DNA from: Olsenella timonensis
GTDB taxonomy: Bacteria > Actinomycetota > Coriobacteriia > Coriobacteriales > Atopobiaceae
Length of the DNA stretch: 64,000 bases
NCBI RefSeq assembly: GCF_900119915.1
Contig: NZ_LT635455.1
Location: 1,550,001-1,614,000, forward strand
Direction: 5' to 3'
Made by a program: the position numbers and the translations under genes. A model generated the notes under the pieces. It made no database searches and was not told where the DNA came from. It saw only the letters and a program-made list of their open reading frames with translations. Positions within the stretch are counted from its first letter, which is position 1, and every line of letters starts with the position of its first letter. Below are positions 40,928 to 49,487 of the stretch, piece by piece.

Positions 40928-40956
40928 AGTGTCCGACACTCAATTTCCGGTTGAGT
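40928..40956. promoter_or_regulatory. nested inverted repeats in a divergent promoter region
   Basis: AGTGTC-c-GACACT (40928-40940) and ACTCAA-tttccgg-TTGAGT (40938-40956) overlap by three bases between the divergent permease and small membrane-protein genes. The first is a perfect 13-bp palindrome. An AT-rich GATATAACGATAG near 40876 may be the -10 area for the minus-strand gene. The regulator is not known; the sites suggest a dimeric repressor. Confidence 0.5.
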
Positions 40957-41048
40957 GAGACGCATTCGCCCTTCTCGGCGACCGATGTGCCTACACTTTC
41001 ACACCGGCGTCTCTCGCCTCCGCAACCCGCCCAGAAAGGATCGTGCCC

Positions 41049-41462
41049 ATGTCCAGGGAGTGCAGCATCGTCAGGGGAGTCAGCTTCCTCCTCGCCGTCC
41101 TCGGCCTCGCCTCGATCGCGATGGCGGCGGTCGCGTTCTTCTTCGGACCGTCCGTCGACCTCGGCATCGAGGACCAGGAGCTGGCCGTGAGAGCCCTGTC
41201 GGTCGTCCTGCTCGTCATCGGCCTGCTCGAGCTCGTCACGGGCGTGCTCGGCGTCTGCCTCTCCAAGAGGCCGGCGCGCCTCAAGCCCTTCGTCTTCGCC
41301 GCGAGCGCGCTCGTCTTCGTCAACCTCTTCGAGGTCGCGCTCAAGGTCGGTTCCGGCGACGGCGGGCCGGTCTGGGTCAACCTGCTCTACGCAGCCGCCT
41401 GCTTCACGGCGGTCGTCTACGCCTCCCGCGCGATGAAGTCCGCCGGCGCGGGCGCGGACTAG
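41049..41462 (+). CDS. four-helix membrane protein
   Basis: 137 residues, four hydrophobic helices at about 8-32, 45-70, 75-95 and 110-128. No recognised family. AAAGGA lies 7 bases before ATG 41049. The LysR gene follows after 30 bases on the same strand, so the two might share a transcript. Divergent from the CmpB-like gene with inverted repeats between. Confidence 0.75.
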   Translation: MSRECSIVRGVSFLLAVLGLASIAMAAVAFFFGPSVDLGIEDQELAVRALSVVLLVIGLLELVTGVLGVCLSKRPARLKPFVFAASALVFVNLFEVALKVGSGDGGPVWVNLLYAAACFTAVVYASRAMKSAGAGAD

Positions 41463-41492
41463 GCCCGGCGGGAGTCCGGAACCGCCCCGACC

Positions 41493-42425
41493 ATGAACAT
41501 CCGCCAGCTCCAGTTCTTCCGCCGGGCGGCGGGCACGGGCAGCTTCTCCGACGCCGCACGTGCGGAGGGGGTCACGGTCCAGGCCGTCTCGAAGTCGATG
41601 CACGAGCTCGAGGAGGAGCTCGGGGGGCGCCTGTTCGTGCGCGAGGGACGGGGAATTCGCCTCACCCCCCTCGGGGAGGCGCTGCTTGAGCCCGCACACC
41701 GGGCGGTCGAGAGCTTCGCCTCCGTCGAGCGCGCCGCCGCCTCGTGGCGGGGGAGCATCGTCCCGAGACGCGACCTCAGGCTCGCCCTCGTCACCCCGCC
41801 CTTCTCGAAGCATGCCTTCATCTGCGGCGTCGTCGCCCGTCTCATGACGCGCTCGCTCGGGGTCGAGACGCACCTCTCCGTCCGCGTGGGGTTCGAGGCC
41901 ATGGCGGAGCTTCGCTCGGGGGCGCTCGACGCGCTGTTCACCGTCGGGCACCTCGAGGCACCGGGCTGCACCTGCACGCAGGTCGGCACGGTGACGCCGG
42001 GCGTCTTCCTGGGGCGGCACCACCCCCTGCGCGGCAGGCGGCGGCTGAGCTTCTCCGACCTCGCTCCCTACCCCGTTCTCTGGTGCGACGACATCGACGG
42101 CTTCAACGAGACGGTCCTGGTCACCTGTCGGGAGCACGGGCTCTCCTCCCCGCTCGAGAGCATCGACACAGACGAGGAGGTCGTCGACTTCCTCGAGAGC
42201 CGCAACGGCTACATCATGGGCGTCAACCTCAAGGCGCTCAGCATCCTGCCCTTCGCCGTGATGCACGACCTGGACCCGACGGAGGCGCCGGTGGTCCCCG
42301 TGTGCCTGGTGATGCCCGAGGGACCGCGCCGACCCGAGGTCGAGCGGCTCGACCACCTCATAAGGAGCGAGTTCTCGCTGCTGAAGAAGCTCCTTGGCTC
42401 CGACGGCGCCGTCACCGACTGCTAA
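41493..42425 (+). CDS. LysR-family transcriptional regulator
   Basis: 310 residues. N-terminal helix-turn-helix of LysR type (MNIRQLQFFRRAAGTGSFSD, then AVSKSMHELEEELGGRLFVR) and a C-terminal inducer domain of two subdomains. The inducer domain has few family-specific signs; it lacks close similarity to known aromatic or amino-acid sensors. It lies between a small membrane protein and a Gfo/Idh/MocA gene, which may be targets. Plus-strand start ATG 41493. Confidence 0.92.
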   Translation: MNIRQLQFFRRAAGTGSFSDAARAEGVTVQAVSKSMHELEEELGGRLFVREGRGIRLTPLGEALLEPAHRAVESFASVERAAASWRGSIVPRRDLRLALVTPPFSKHAFICGVVARLMTRSLGVETHLSVRVGFEAMAELRSGALDALFTVGHLEAPGCTCTQVGTVTPGVFLGRHHPLRGRRRLSFSDLAPYPVLWCDDIDGFNETVLVTCREHGLSSPLESIDTDEEVVDFLESRNGYIMGVNLKALSILPFAVMHDLDPTEAPVVPVCLVMPEGPRRPEVERLDHLIRSEFSLLKKLLGSDGAVTDC

Positions 42426-42467
42426 GTGCGACAATGGCCCCGTCTGCATCCTACGCGGGGAGGTGCC

Positions 42468-43472
42468 ATGGCCGAGGGAGGCGTGCGCTGGGGAATCGTC
42501 GGCGCGGGAAGAATCGCGCAGCGCTTCGCTCGCAGCCTCGCGCGCGAGCCGCGCTCGAAGCTCGTCGCCATCAGCTGCCGGTCGGCGTCGAGGGCGACCG
42601 CGTTCGCCGCCGCGCACGGCGTGCGCGAGAGGGACGCCCTCTCCGACGAGGCGCTCGGGGGCGTGGCGGGCGCGGCGCACGCAGCCCTTGTCGGCCGTCC
42701 GGACGTGGACGCCGTCTACGTGGCATTGCCCCCCGCCCTGCATCTGGAGTGGTCCGCTGCCGCGCTGCGCGCGGGCAAGGCCGTGCTCTGCGAGAAGCCG
42801 CTGTGCGCGAGCGCGGAGGAGGCCGCGCTTCTCGCCCGGACGGCACAGGAGACCGGGATGCTGCTCATGGAGGGCGTGAAGACGCGCTTCGAGCCGCTCT
42901 ACCGTCACGTGCGCAGGCTCGTGGGCGAGGGCGCGATCGGTCGGCTCTCGCGGGTGGAGGCCGGGCTCTGCAGCGACATGGGCGACCGCGTGGCGAGCGG
43001 CGTCGACTACCTGTCCGACCCCGCGGGGGGCGGCAACCTGTTCGACTCCGGCATCTACTGCGCCGCCTGGCTCGACGACTACCTCCCCGAGCCGTTCGAG
43101 GTCCTGGGCGCTCGGGGTCGCTGGGTGCGAGGCGTGGACACCTTCACGGACGCAGACCTGCGCTCGGGCGGGGTGACGGCACGGCTGGTCACCGCCTGCG
43201 ACCAGGGCAGCCCGCGCGAGGCGGTGCTCGTCGGCACCACGGGGCGCATCGTCGTCGAGGAGATGCACCGACCCGAGCGAGCCCGGCTGGAGCGGGTCGG
43301 CGGGCGGGACGTTGAGCTGGAGCTCCCCTACCCCGTGGACGACCTCTACGGCGAGGTCGAGCACTTCGTGGGGCTCGTGCTCGCCGGCGCGGCCGAGTCT
43401 CCCGTCATGCCCCTCTCCGCCTCGCTGCGCTGCGCCGAGCTCCTCGAGGCCGTCCGCGCGAGGCTCGCCTAG
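42468..43472 (+). CDS. Gfo/Idh/MocA-family oxidoreductase
   Basis: 334 residues. Rossmann nucleotide-binding start (WGIVGAGRIAQRFARSLARE), then the conserved EKP motif (LCEKPLCASAEEAALL), and GVKTRFEPLYRHVRRLVGEG in the C-terminal domain. This family oxidises or reduces sugars and related compounds with NAD(P). GGGGAGG precedes ATG 42468. Substrate unknown; LysR control is possible. Confidence 0.92.
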   Translation: MAEGGVRWGIVGAGRIAQRFARSLAREPRSKLVAISCRSASRATAFAAAHGVRERDALSDEALGGVAGAAHAALVGRPDVDAVYVALPPALHLEWSAAALRAGKAVLCEKPLCASAEEAALLARTAQETGMLLMEGVKTRFEPLYRHVRRLVGEGAIGRLSRVEAGLCSDMGDRVASGVDYLSDPAGGGNLFDSGIYCAAWLDDYLPEPFEVLGARGRWVRGVDTFTDADLRSGGVTARLVTACDQGSPREAVLVGTTGRIVVEEMHRPERARLERVGGRDVELELPYPVDDLYGEVEHFVGLVLAGAAESPVMPLSASLRCAELLEAVRARLA

Positions 43473-43503
43473 GGCGGACGAGAAGATGGCTGCCCGGCCG
43501 CGT

Positions 43504-43587
43504 GGAATCTGCGCCCACCCCCACTTCCCAAGCAGTGAGAACGCCTCATCTACCTGCTGTTATTCAAGCTTCTGCAGGCAGATTCCC
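43504..43587. repeat. 84-bp inverted repeat
   Basis: Perfect 9-bp arms GGAATCTGC and GCAGATTCC enclose 66 bases containing CATCTACCTGCTGTTATTCA. It lies between the Gfo/Idh/MocA stop and the type A repeat. Possibly a terminator-like or mobile-element remnant. Confidence 0.4.
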
Positions 43588-43646
43588 GCTTAGGAATCCA
43601 GGCCGAGCGCAGCTCGCCACAGCTCGCCGCCCTGCCGAGAACCCGG

Positions 43647-43784
43647 CGTCTCATTATCTGGGTACTTTTTCAGGGGTCCCTAAAGTATCAGAGGTATTTC
43701 ATTTCTTATATTTGCTGGTGAACGGCCCGCATCAGAGGAGGCATACTCTGTGCCCCGGCAAAAAAGTACCCAGATAATGAAACG
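43647..43784. repeat. 138-bp element with 24-bp terminal inverted repeats (type A, copy 2)
   Basis: The 24-bp ends (43647-43670 and 43761-43784) are complementary at 23 positions; the core part TCATTATCTGGGTACTTTTT is perfect on both sides and is shared with copy 1 at 31496. After the T-run comes GGTCCCTAAAGTA, also shared. The remaining 80 bases of core differ from copy 1. It lies 14 bases from the stop of the Mef-like gene. Repeated ends with a variable core suggest an element moved by a transposase in trans. Confidence 0.85.
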
Positions 43785-43797
43785 TCAGCCACCCGAC

Positions 43798-45033
43798 TCA
43801 TCGGTCGATGCGGCGAATGCTGGGGACGGCCCACGTGGCCACGGCGAGGAGGACCATCGCCGTCCCGGCGCCGACGAACCACGCCGGCGCGCCCACCGCG
43901 TCCGCGAAGAGGGACGAGAACGCCAGCCCAAGCGGCAGAGCCCAGGACATGATGGACCCGTAGAGGCCGAAGACGCGCCCCAGGTACTCGGGCGGGATCC
44001 TCTCCTGCATGAGGGCCGTCTGCGGTCCGGAGTAGAACGGCGAGCTCAGGCCCATAAGGAAGCTCATGACGAGAAACGCGGCGAACCCATCCGCCCCGAG
44101 CAGGCCGGCCGCGAGCGTGGCCGCGCCATAGAGCGCCGTCGCCGCGACGACGGTGAGCGCGCGGCTCCTGAACCCTCCCGTCGCCGTGAGCAGGGCCGAC
44201 CCCGCGATCATGCCCACCGAGAACACGATCTCCGCCGTGGCAGCGTCACCCGTGGTGCCGCCGAAGTGGTCGAGCGTCATGAGCGGGAAGAGCGCAGAGA
44301 TGGGCGAGAAGACCAGCGTGAAGACGAAGCCGCACCAGAGCAGCGCGAAGAGCCCCCGATGCCCGCGCAGAACGCGGTAGCCGTCGACGGTCTCGGCGGC
44401 GAGGGCGCGCGCACGCGCCGCGAGGCCGAGCCCCCGCCCGCCCGTCGGCGCGGCGCCGCCGCCGACGTCGAGCCGCGCCGCGAGCACCGCGAGCGTCGCG
44501 AAGAGCGCCCCGGCCACGTCGAGCGCGATCATGACCGTCAGGCCCCAGATCGGGTAGATCGCCGCCGCGACGGCCGTGCCCAGGATGTAGCCGCCGGACT
44601 GGACGGCCTGCGTCACGCCGGCGAGGCGCGTGAGGTGGTCCGCGGGCGCCACGAGGGGCGTGAGCGCCTGGAATGCCGGGGTGTGGAGGGCGCTGCCGAC
44701 GGCACGGAGGAACAGCGCGACCATGACCACCCAGACGGGGAGCGGCCCCACGAGCGAGACCACCGCCACCGCCGCGCTCACCGCGGCGATGAAGAGGTCG
44801 GCGCCGACGAGGGTGCGGCGCAGGGGCAGGCGGTCCACGACGGTCCCCGCGAAGGTGCCGAAGAGCGCGAGCGGCAGAAAGCCCGCGAGGGAGGCCAGCG
44901 AGAGCATGCTCGCCGAACCCGTCGAGAGCGTGATGTGCCAGACGAAGCCCATCTGCAGGACGGAGCTCGTGAGCACCGAGACGAGCTCGCCTCCCCACAC
45001 GCACGCGAGCTTCAACCTCCAGGAACGCACCAT
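43798..45033 (-). CDS. Mef-like macrolide-efflux MFS protein
   Basis: 411 residues, twelve helices. It is strongly like Mef(A)/Mef(E): the start (WRLKLACVWGGELVSVLTSS), FSPISALFPLMTLDHFGGT, and the end (YLGRVFGLYGSIMSWALPLG, then SLFADAVGAPAWF) follow these pumps over the whole length. By eye, similarity is well above that of general MFS proteins. Codon use fits this genome, so it looks resident. Macrolide export is a family-based guess. ATG 45033 with GGGAGGACGG. Confidence 0.9.
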   Translation of the reverse strand: MVRSWRLKLACVWGGELVSVLTSSVLQMGFVWHITLSTGSASMLSLASLAGFLPLALFGTFAGTVVDRLPLRRTLVGADLFIAAVSAAVAVVSLVGPLPVWVVMVALFLRAVGSALHTPAFQALTPLVAPADHLTRLAGVTQAVQSGGYILGTAVAAAIYPIWGLTVMIALDVAGALFATLAVLAARLDVGGGAAPTGGRGLGLAARARALAAETVDGYRVLRGHRGLFALLWCGFVFTLVFSPISALFPLMTLDHFGGTTGDAATAEIVFSVGMIAGSALLTATGGFRSRALTVVAATALYGAATLAAGLLGADGFAAFLVMSFLMGLSSPFYSGPQTALMQERIPPEYLGRVFGLYGSIMSWALPLGLAFSSLFADAVGAPAWFVGAGTAMVLLAVATWAVPSIRRIDR

Positions 45034-45092
45034 CGCGCCGTCCTCCCTGTGCGACAATTGGACGGCTCTCATTCTCGCATGAAGGGACACGC

Positions 45093-46568
45093 ATGGACGA
45101 GCTCGAAGAGGTCGAGAGGAACGCGGCGCCCAACCCGCGGGCGGTGCTGTACCGCCCCTCGCCCACCGTGGACGAGCGCCGAGCGAGCGGGCTTGCGGCG
45201 CGCGGGGCGTGCCCGATCGCCTCGCTCGGCGCCTGGGGGCACCGTGCCGACAGCGACGCGGCCGTCGACCTCGTCGTGCGACAGTCCGCCACGCGCGACC
45301 CGAGCCTCGTCCCGCTGCGCTACCGGCGCATGGGCGTCTCGCCGTTCACGTTCTACCGCGGCAGCGCCGTCATCATGGCGAGCGACCTGTCGTCCCTCCC
45401 CGTCAGCGGGCTGGAGGTCCAGTGCGTCGGCGACGCGCACATCGGCAACTTCGGCATCTTCATGAGCCACACGCGTCACCTCGTCTTCGACGTCAACGAC
45501 TTCGACGAGACGGCGCCCGGCCCCTGGGAGTGGGACGTCATGCGCCTCGTGGCGAGCGTGGAGATCTGCGGGCGCGACCGCGTCTTCTCCAAGTCCGACC
45601 GCCGCGACGCCGTGCGCGCCTGCGCCAAGCAGTACCGTCGCGCCATGGCACGCTTTGCCGAGATGGGCGAGCTCGACGTGTGGCACGCCCACCTCGACGT
45701 GGAGCGGACCCTCGACGAGTTCGAGCTCGACGGCAAGACCGGCCGCACCATCCGCCGGGTCGTCGAGAAGGCGCGCGAGAAGGACAGCGTGCGCGCGGCG
45801 GAGAGGCTGACCGTGTGTGACGGAGGCCGGCTGCGCTTTGCCTCTCAGCCGCCCGAGCTGGTGCCGCTCTCGGAGCTCTCCTCCGAGCAGGGCTACGACC
45901 CCTCCCGGCTCGGCCGCGCGCTGCACGGGCTCCTCGACGCCTACTTCGAGAGCCTCCCCCGCGACGTCCGCGCCCTTCTCGGCCGCTATCGGCTGCAGGA
46001 CGCCGCGCGCAAGGTCGTGGGCGTGGGCTCGGTCGGCCGGCGCGCCTGGGTCGCGCTGCTCACGGGACGCGACGAGGCGGACCCGCTGGTCCTCCAGGTC
46101 AAGGAGGCGGAGGAGTCGGTCGTCGAGCGCTACTGGCGTCCGAGCGGCTATGCCGGCCACGGCGAGCGCGTGGTGGAGGGCCAGCGCCTCGTGCAGTCCA
46201 CGAGCGACTTCCTGCTGGGCTGGACCTCGGTCGCCGCGCCCGACGGGGGCACACGCGACTACTACGTGCGCCAGCTCTGGAACGGCAAGGGCTCGATCGA
46301 CCTCACCGCGCTCGGTCCGGAGAGCCTCGAGAACACGGCGCGCCTGTGCGCGTGGTCGCTCGCGCACGCGCACGCCCGCACCGGCGACGAGGTGGCGATC
46401 GCCTCCTACCTCGACGACGGCCATGCCTTCGAGGACGCCATGTGGGAGTTCGCCCGCGCCTATGCCGACCAGAACGAGGCTGACTACCAGGCGTTCATTG
46501 AGTCGGAGGAGGTCTCGGGCGCGCTTCGCGCCGACAAGGCGCCGAGCCCCGCCCCCGACCGTGGCTGA
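45093..46568 (+). CDS. DUF2252 protein
   Basis: 491 residues, full-length DUF2252. Kinase-like motifs: VQCVGDAHIGNFGIFMSHTR, HLVFDVNDFDETAPGPWEWD, and a late Lys-containing KGSIDLTALGPESLENTARL. Family members resemble aminoglycoside-kinase folds; substrate unknown. The start MDELEEVERN is taken; divergent from the Mef-like gene by 60 bases. The C-terminal tail is disordered (APSPAPDRG). Confidence 0.9.
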   Translation: MDELEEVERNAAPNPRAVLYRPSPTVDERRASGLAARGACPIASLGAWGHRADSDAAVDLVVRQSATRDPSLVPLRYRRMGVSPFTFYRGSAVIMASDLSSLPVSGLEVQCVGDAHIGNFGIFMSHTRHLVFDVNDFDETAPGPWEWDVMRLVASVEICGRDRVFSKSDRRDAVRACAKQYRRAMARFAEMGELDVWHAHLDVERTLDEFELDGKTGRTIRRVVEKAREKDSVRAAERLTVCDGGRLRFASQPPELVPLSELSSEQGYDPSRLGRALHGLLDAYFESLPRDVRALLGRYRLQDAARKVVGVGSVGRRAWVALLTGRDEADPLVLQVKEAEESVVERYWRPSGYAGHGERVVEGQRLVQSTSDFLLGWTSVAAPDGGTRDYYVRQLWNGKGSIDLTALGPESLENTARLCAWSLAHAHARTGDEVAIASYLDDGHAFEDAMWEFARAYADQNEADYQAFIESEEVSGALRADKAPSPAPDRG

Positions 46569-46667
46569 CCCGGCGCGCGGCGCCTTAGGGAAGGTTTAGC
46601 AATCGGTTCATGCGCCGTTATGGAGGACGCCCCTAGGCTTGGGCAAAGCCGAGCCGAGGGAGGGGCC

Positions 46668-47393
46668 ATGGTCACCAACGCGCACATGAACACCAGCGCG
46701 CACCCGCGCATGAGGGTCGCGCCCAGGCGCTACGTCACGCGCCGTCGGGCGAGAAGGGCGGGGACGCTCGTGCTGGCGTCGGTCGCGGCGGCGCTCGCGG
46801 TGCTCGCCGTCCTCGTCGTCGGCCTCTGGTCCGTCCCCGCCGCCGACGCGGGCGCCGATACCGACGGCGCGGGAGACGTCTCGACCCCGCGCTCTGAGTG
46901 GCGCGCCGGCGAGGTCCCCTACCTCTACCAGACGGACCCGGCCTGGGCGGACCATCCCTACGCGGGCGGCACCGTCGAGAAGAACGGCTGCGGCCCGACG
47001 TGCCTCTCGATGGTCTACGTCGCGCTCACCGGACGGGGCGACCTCGACCCGGCAGGCATGGCGGACCTCTCGGAGCGGGGCGGCCACACGTCTGGCGGCA
47101 TGACCTCCTGGACCCTCATGACCGACGGGGCCGCGGAGCTCGGGCTCTCCTCGGAGGAGCTCCCCGCCGACGCGGACGCCGTGCGCGAGGCGCTGCGGTC
47201 CGGCAGGCCCGTCATCTGCAGCGTTCGACCGGGCGACTTCACCACCACGGGTCACTTCATCGTACTCGCCGGCATGACCGAGGGCGACCAGGTCATCGTG
47301 CGCGACCCCAACAGCGCCGAGCGCAGCTCGCATCCCTGGGACCTCGAGCGCGTACTCGGGCAGTGCGCGAACCTGTGGACGTTCTCAGCGTGA
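46668..47393 (+). CDS. membrane-anchored C39-like cysteine peptidase
   Basis: 241 residues. Short basic N-terminus, one membrane segment (TLVLASVAAALAVLAVLVVGL), a Gly/Asp linker, then a Peptidase_C39_2 domain outside the membrane: WADHPYAGGTVEKNGCGPTC with the catalytic Cys, GHFIVLAGM with the His and VIVRDPNS as Asn/Asp. It would cut peptides or murein links outside the cell; substrate unknown. A strong AGGGAGGGG lies before ATG 46668. The paralogue at 62198 has lost the Cys. Confidence 0.88.
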   Translation: MVTNAHMNTSAHPRMRVAPRRYVTRRRARRAGTLVLASVAAALAVLAVLVVGLWSVPAADAGADTDGAGDVSTPRSEWRAGEVPYLYQTDPAWADHPYAGGTVEKNGCGPTCLSMVYVALTGRGDLDPAGMADLSERGGHTSGGMTSWTLMTDGAAELGLSSEELPADADAVREALRSGRPVICSVRPGDFTTTGHFIVLAGMTEGDQVIVRDPNSAERSSHPWDLERVLGQCANLWTFSA

Positions 47394-47535
47394 CGGGACG
47401 ACGAAGCGCTCGTGGGCGAAACGCGACCGTCGGCCGACGAGCTTGTTTCAGTATCCTAAACAGCCCCGAGTCGACCCGTCCCTCCTCTGATACGTTGGGC
47501 CCATCGTCTGCATGCAGAAGAGGCAGGAGGGACAA

Positions 47536-48273
47536 ATGAGACGAGTCACGACCACGCTGCTGGCGGGGGCTGCGGCCCTCGCCCTCTCGACGACGCTCCT
47601 TGCGGGATGCGGCGCCCAGGGTGCCACGGACGGCTCAGCGGACGCGCAGGGGGACGCGGCGGCCCAGGAGGAGGTCGAGCCGGAACCCGAGCCGGTGATG
47701 AGCAACTGGACCGAGAACTCCTTCTACGAGCGCCCGCTGCCCGAGATCGCGAGCGACCTCGAGCTGCTGGGCTTTGAGGTGAGCGCCGAGGGCTCCTTCG
47801 AGGGCGAGGGCGTATCCGGTACCATCACGTATTTCATGCCCAACTTCCAGGGCACGCCCGAGGACAACCCCGTCGAGGGGTCGAGCGAGACGGTCGACAT
47901 CAGTCTCACCTACGAGAACCCGCCACTCCAGGAGGGGGAGACCGAGTACACCGTTGAGACCATCGACCAGGAGGTCCTCCCCACCGGTGTGACCATCAAC
48001 TTCTACCTTCCCGAGGCCGATTCCTCCGAGTTCGGAACGGTCGCCCAGAGCGTGGCTGACGCGGTCGGGCTGGGGGAGCTCACCGAGGACTACGTCGGCG
48101 ACCCCTTCGGGACGGGCCGCGTGATCGGCAACTACACCTATCAGGACACCTTCAAGGGCACCGAGCTCGAGTCCTTGCTCTACGTCGGCCTGGCGCCGGA
48201 CCCCGAGTCGCTCCCCGACCCCGACATGCCGCTTATGGTCAACTACGGACCCTACCTCTCTGAGGTGGTCTAG
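47536..48273 (+). CDS. lipoprotein of unknown family
   Basis: 245 residues. Signal peptide with lipobox LLAGC (Cys near 24), then an acidic linker (QEEVEPEPEPV) and a globular domain rich in beta strands and Glu/Asp (TITYFMPNFQGTPEDNP). No named family recognised. It is anchored on the outer face of the membrane. A strong AGGAGG lies 5 bases before ATG 47536. It sits between a C39 peptidase and the VanS-like kinase gene (opposite strand), with stops overlapping by 4 bases, and may be sensed or regulated together with them. Confidence 0.85.
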   Translation: MRRVTTTLLAGAAALALSTTLLAGCGAQGATDGSADAQGDAAAQEEVEPEPEPVMSNWTENSFYERPLPEIASDLELLGFEVSAEGSFEGEGVSGTITYFMPNFQGTPEDNPVEGSSETVDISLTYENPPLQEGETEYTVETIDQEVLPTGVTINFYLPEADSSEFGTVAQSVADAVGLGELTEDYVGDPFGTGRVIGNYTYQDTFKGTELESLLYVGLAPDPESLPDPDMPLMVNYGPYLSEVV

Positions 48274-49487
48274 GCGGAGCGCGGCAGCTCCACGGTGAAG
48301 GTGGTCACGCCGCCCTCGCTCGTAGCGGCGATGGTCCCGCCGTGCAGCTCCACGATCTCACGCGCGATGGCAAGCCCCAGTCCCGCGCCGCCCGTGGCGG
48401 AGGCGCGGGACTCGTCGAGCCGATAGAACTTGTCGAAGATGGCCCGGAGCTTGTGGCTCGGGATCGTGGCGCCGACGTCTCTGACCTCGATGCGCACGGC
48501 GTCGGCGTCGTCTGCGAGCGCGGCGCGCAGCGTGACCTCCGTCCCCTCGTCGCTGTAGGCGATCGCGTTGCGCAGCAGGTTGCCCAGCACGCGCGCGAGC
48601 CGCGCGGCGTCCACGTCCGCCATGAGCGCGTCCCCCGGCGCCCCCGTCGTCCTTGTCGTCCCCTCCACCTCCACGAGGACCGTGTTCCCATGCGCGGAGA
48701 GCGCGGGGTAGAACTCGTCGGCGAGCTGGACGAGCAGCGCCGCCAGGTCGACCGGCGCGCGCTCGAGCTCGATGTGCGTGAGGTTGTAGCGCGTGATGTC
48801 AAAGAACTCGTTCACCAGGCGCTCCAGGCGCAGCGCCTTGTCGAGCGCGACGCCGGTGTAGCGCTCGCGCTGCGCCGCGGGCATGTCCGGCACCTCGTCG
48901 AGCAGCGAGAGATAGCCGATCACCGAGGTGAGCGGCGTCTTGAGGTCGTGCGCGAGATAGGTCACGAGGTCGCCTCGGCGGGCCGCCTCGTCCTCCAGCC
49001 GACGAGCCTGGTCGGCGGAGGCGCGCTTGGCGTCCGACGCCACGAGAGCGAGCTCCTCCCAGCCGGGAGGGAACGCCTCGTGCGCCTCGAGGTCGTGCGC
49101 CAGAAAGACGCGCAGCAGCGCGGCGGCGTGCGCACGCTCCTCGCGCCGGGCGCGGTGCGCGGAGACGCGCGCGGAGACGAGGGCCGCGACCGCGATGGCC
49201 GCCGCGACGCAGACCCCCAGCTGGAAGAAGAAGTGGCGCGTCCCCACGATGTCGAGCGCGATCCCGGCCGAGACGCCAAACTCGTTGAGGTTGTGGACGT
49301 TCAGGAAGGTGTCGGACACCCATCCGATGAACGCCCCGTTCAGGGCCTGGTCGACAAAGACCACGAGGGTGTTGTAGAGCATGACCGCCCCGATGACGGA
49401 GAGGACGCCGATGCCGACGGCGCGCGCCCCGACGAGAAGGGGCCGCCCCCTCCCGCCCGTGCCGCCGTCCTTCTCGCTAGCGCTCAA
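48270..49487 (-). CDS. VanS-like sensor histidine kinase
   Basis: 405 residues from a TTG at 49487. Two N-terminal membrane helices (about 22-45 and 85-108) with a short outside loop, then the dimerisation domain with the phospho-acceptor His in VTYLAHDLKTPLTSVIGYLS and the ATP domain with N box LGNLLRNAIAYSDEG and G box GGAGLGLAIAREIVELHGG. Layout and motifs match VanS-type kinases of Gram-positives. It overlaps the response regulator gene by 11 bases. No ATG exists near the N-terminus, so TTG is the best start. Envelope stress sensing is inferred. Confidence 0.9.
   Translation of the reverse strand: MSASEKDGGTGGRGRPLLVGARAVGIGVLSVIGAVMLYNTLVVFVDQALNGAFIGWVSDTFLNVHNLNEFGVSAGIALDIVGTRHFFFQLGVCVAAAIAVAALVSARVSAHRARREERAHAAALLRVFLAHDLEAHEAFPPGWEELALVASDAKRASADQARRLEDEAARRGDLVTYLAHDLKTPLTSVIGYLSLLDEVPDMPAAQRERYTGVALDKALRLERLVNEFFDITRYNLTHIELERAPVDLAALLVQLADEFYPALSAHGNTVLVEVEGTTRTTGAPGDALMADVDAARLARVLGNLLRNAIAYSDEGTEVTLRAALADDADAVRIEVRDVGATIPSHKLRAIFDKFYRLDESRASATGGAGLGLAIAREIVELHGGTIAATSEGGVTTFTVELPRSA

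Larger units (their letters stand above)
43473..43797. other. non-coding region with two inverted-repeat features
   Basis: About 325 bases, lower in GC than its flanks, with no gene. It contains a short inverted repeat GGAATCTGC (43504-43512) and GCAGATTCC (43579-43587) enclosing an AT-rich stretch, and the type A repeat at 43647-43784. A CGAGAAG word follows the Gfo/Idh/MocA stop near 43480. Confidence 0.55.

Noticed and set aside
39534-43364. A 1,276-codon open frame on the minus strand
   Set aside because: Only its 3' third is the CmpB-like permease gene. The rest is antisense to the LysR, Gfo/Idh/MocA and small membrane-protein genes and reads as low-complexity Arg/Ala/Gly; high GC makes such frames open by chance.
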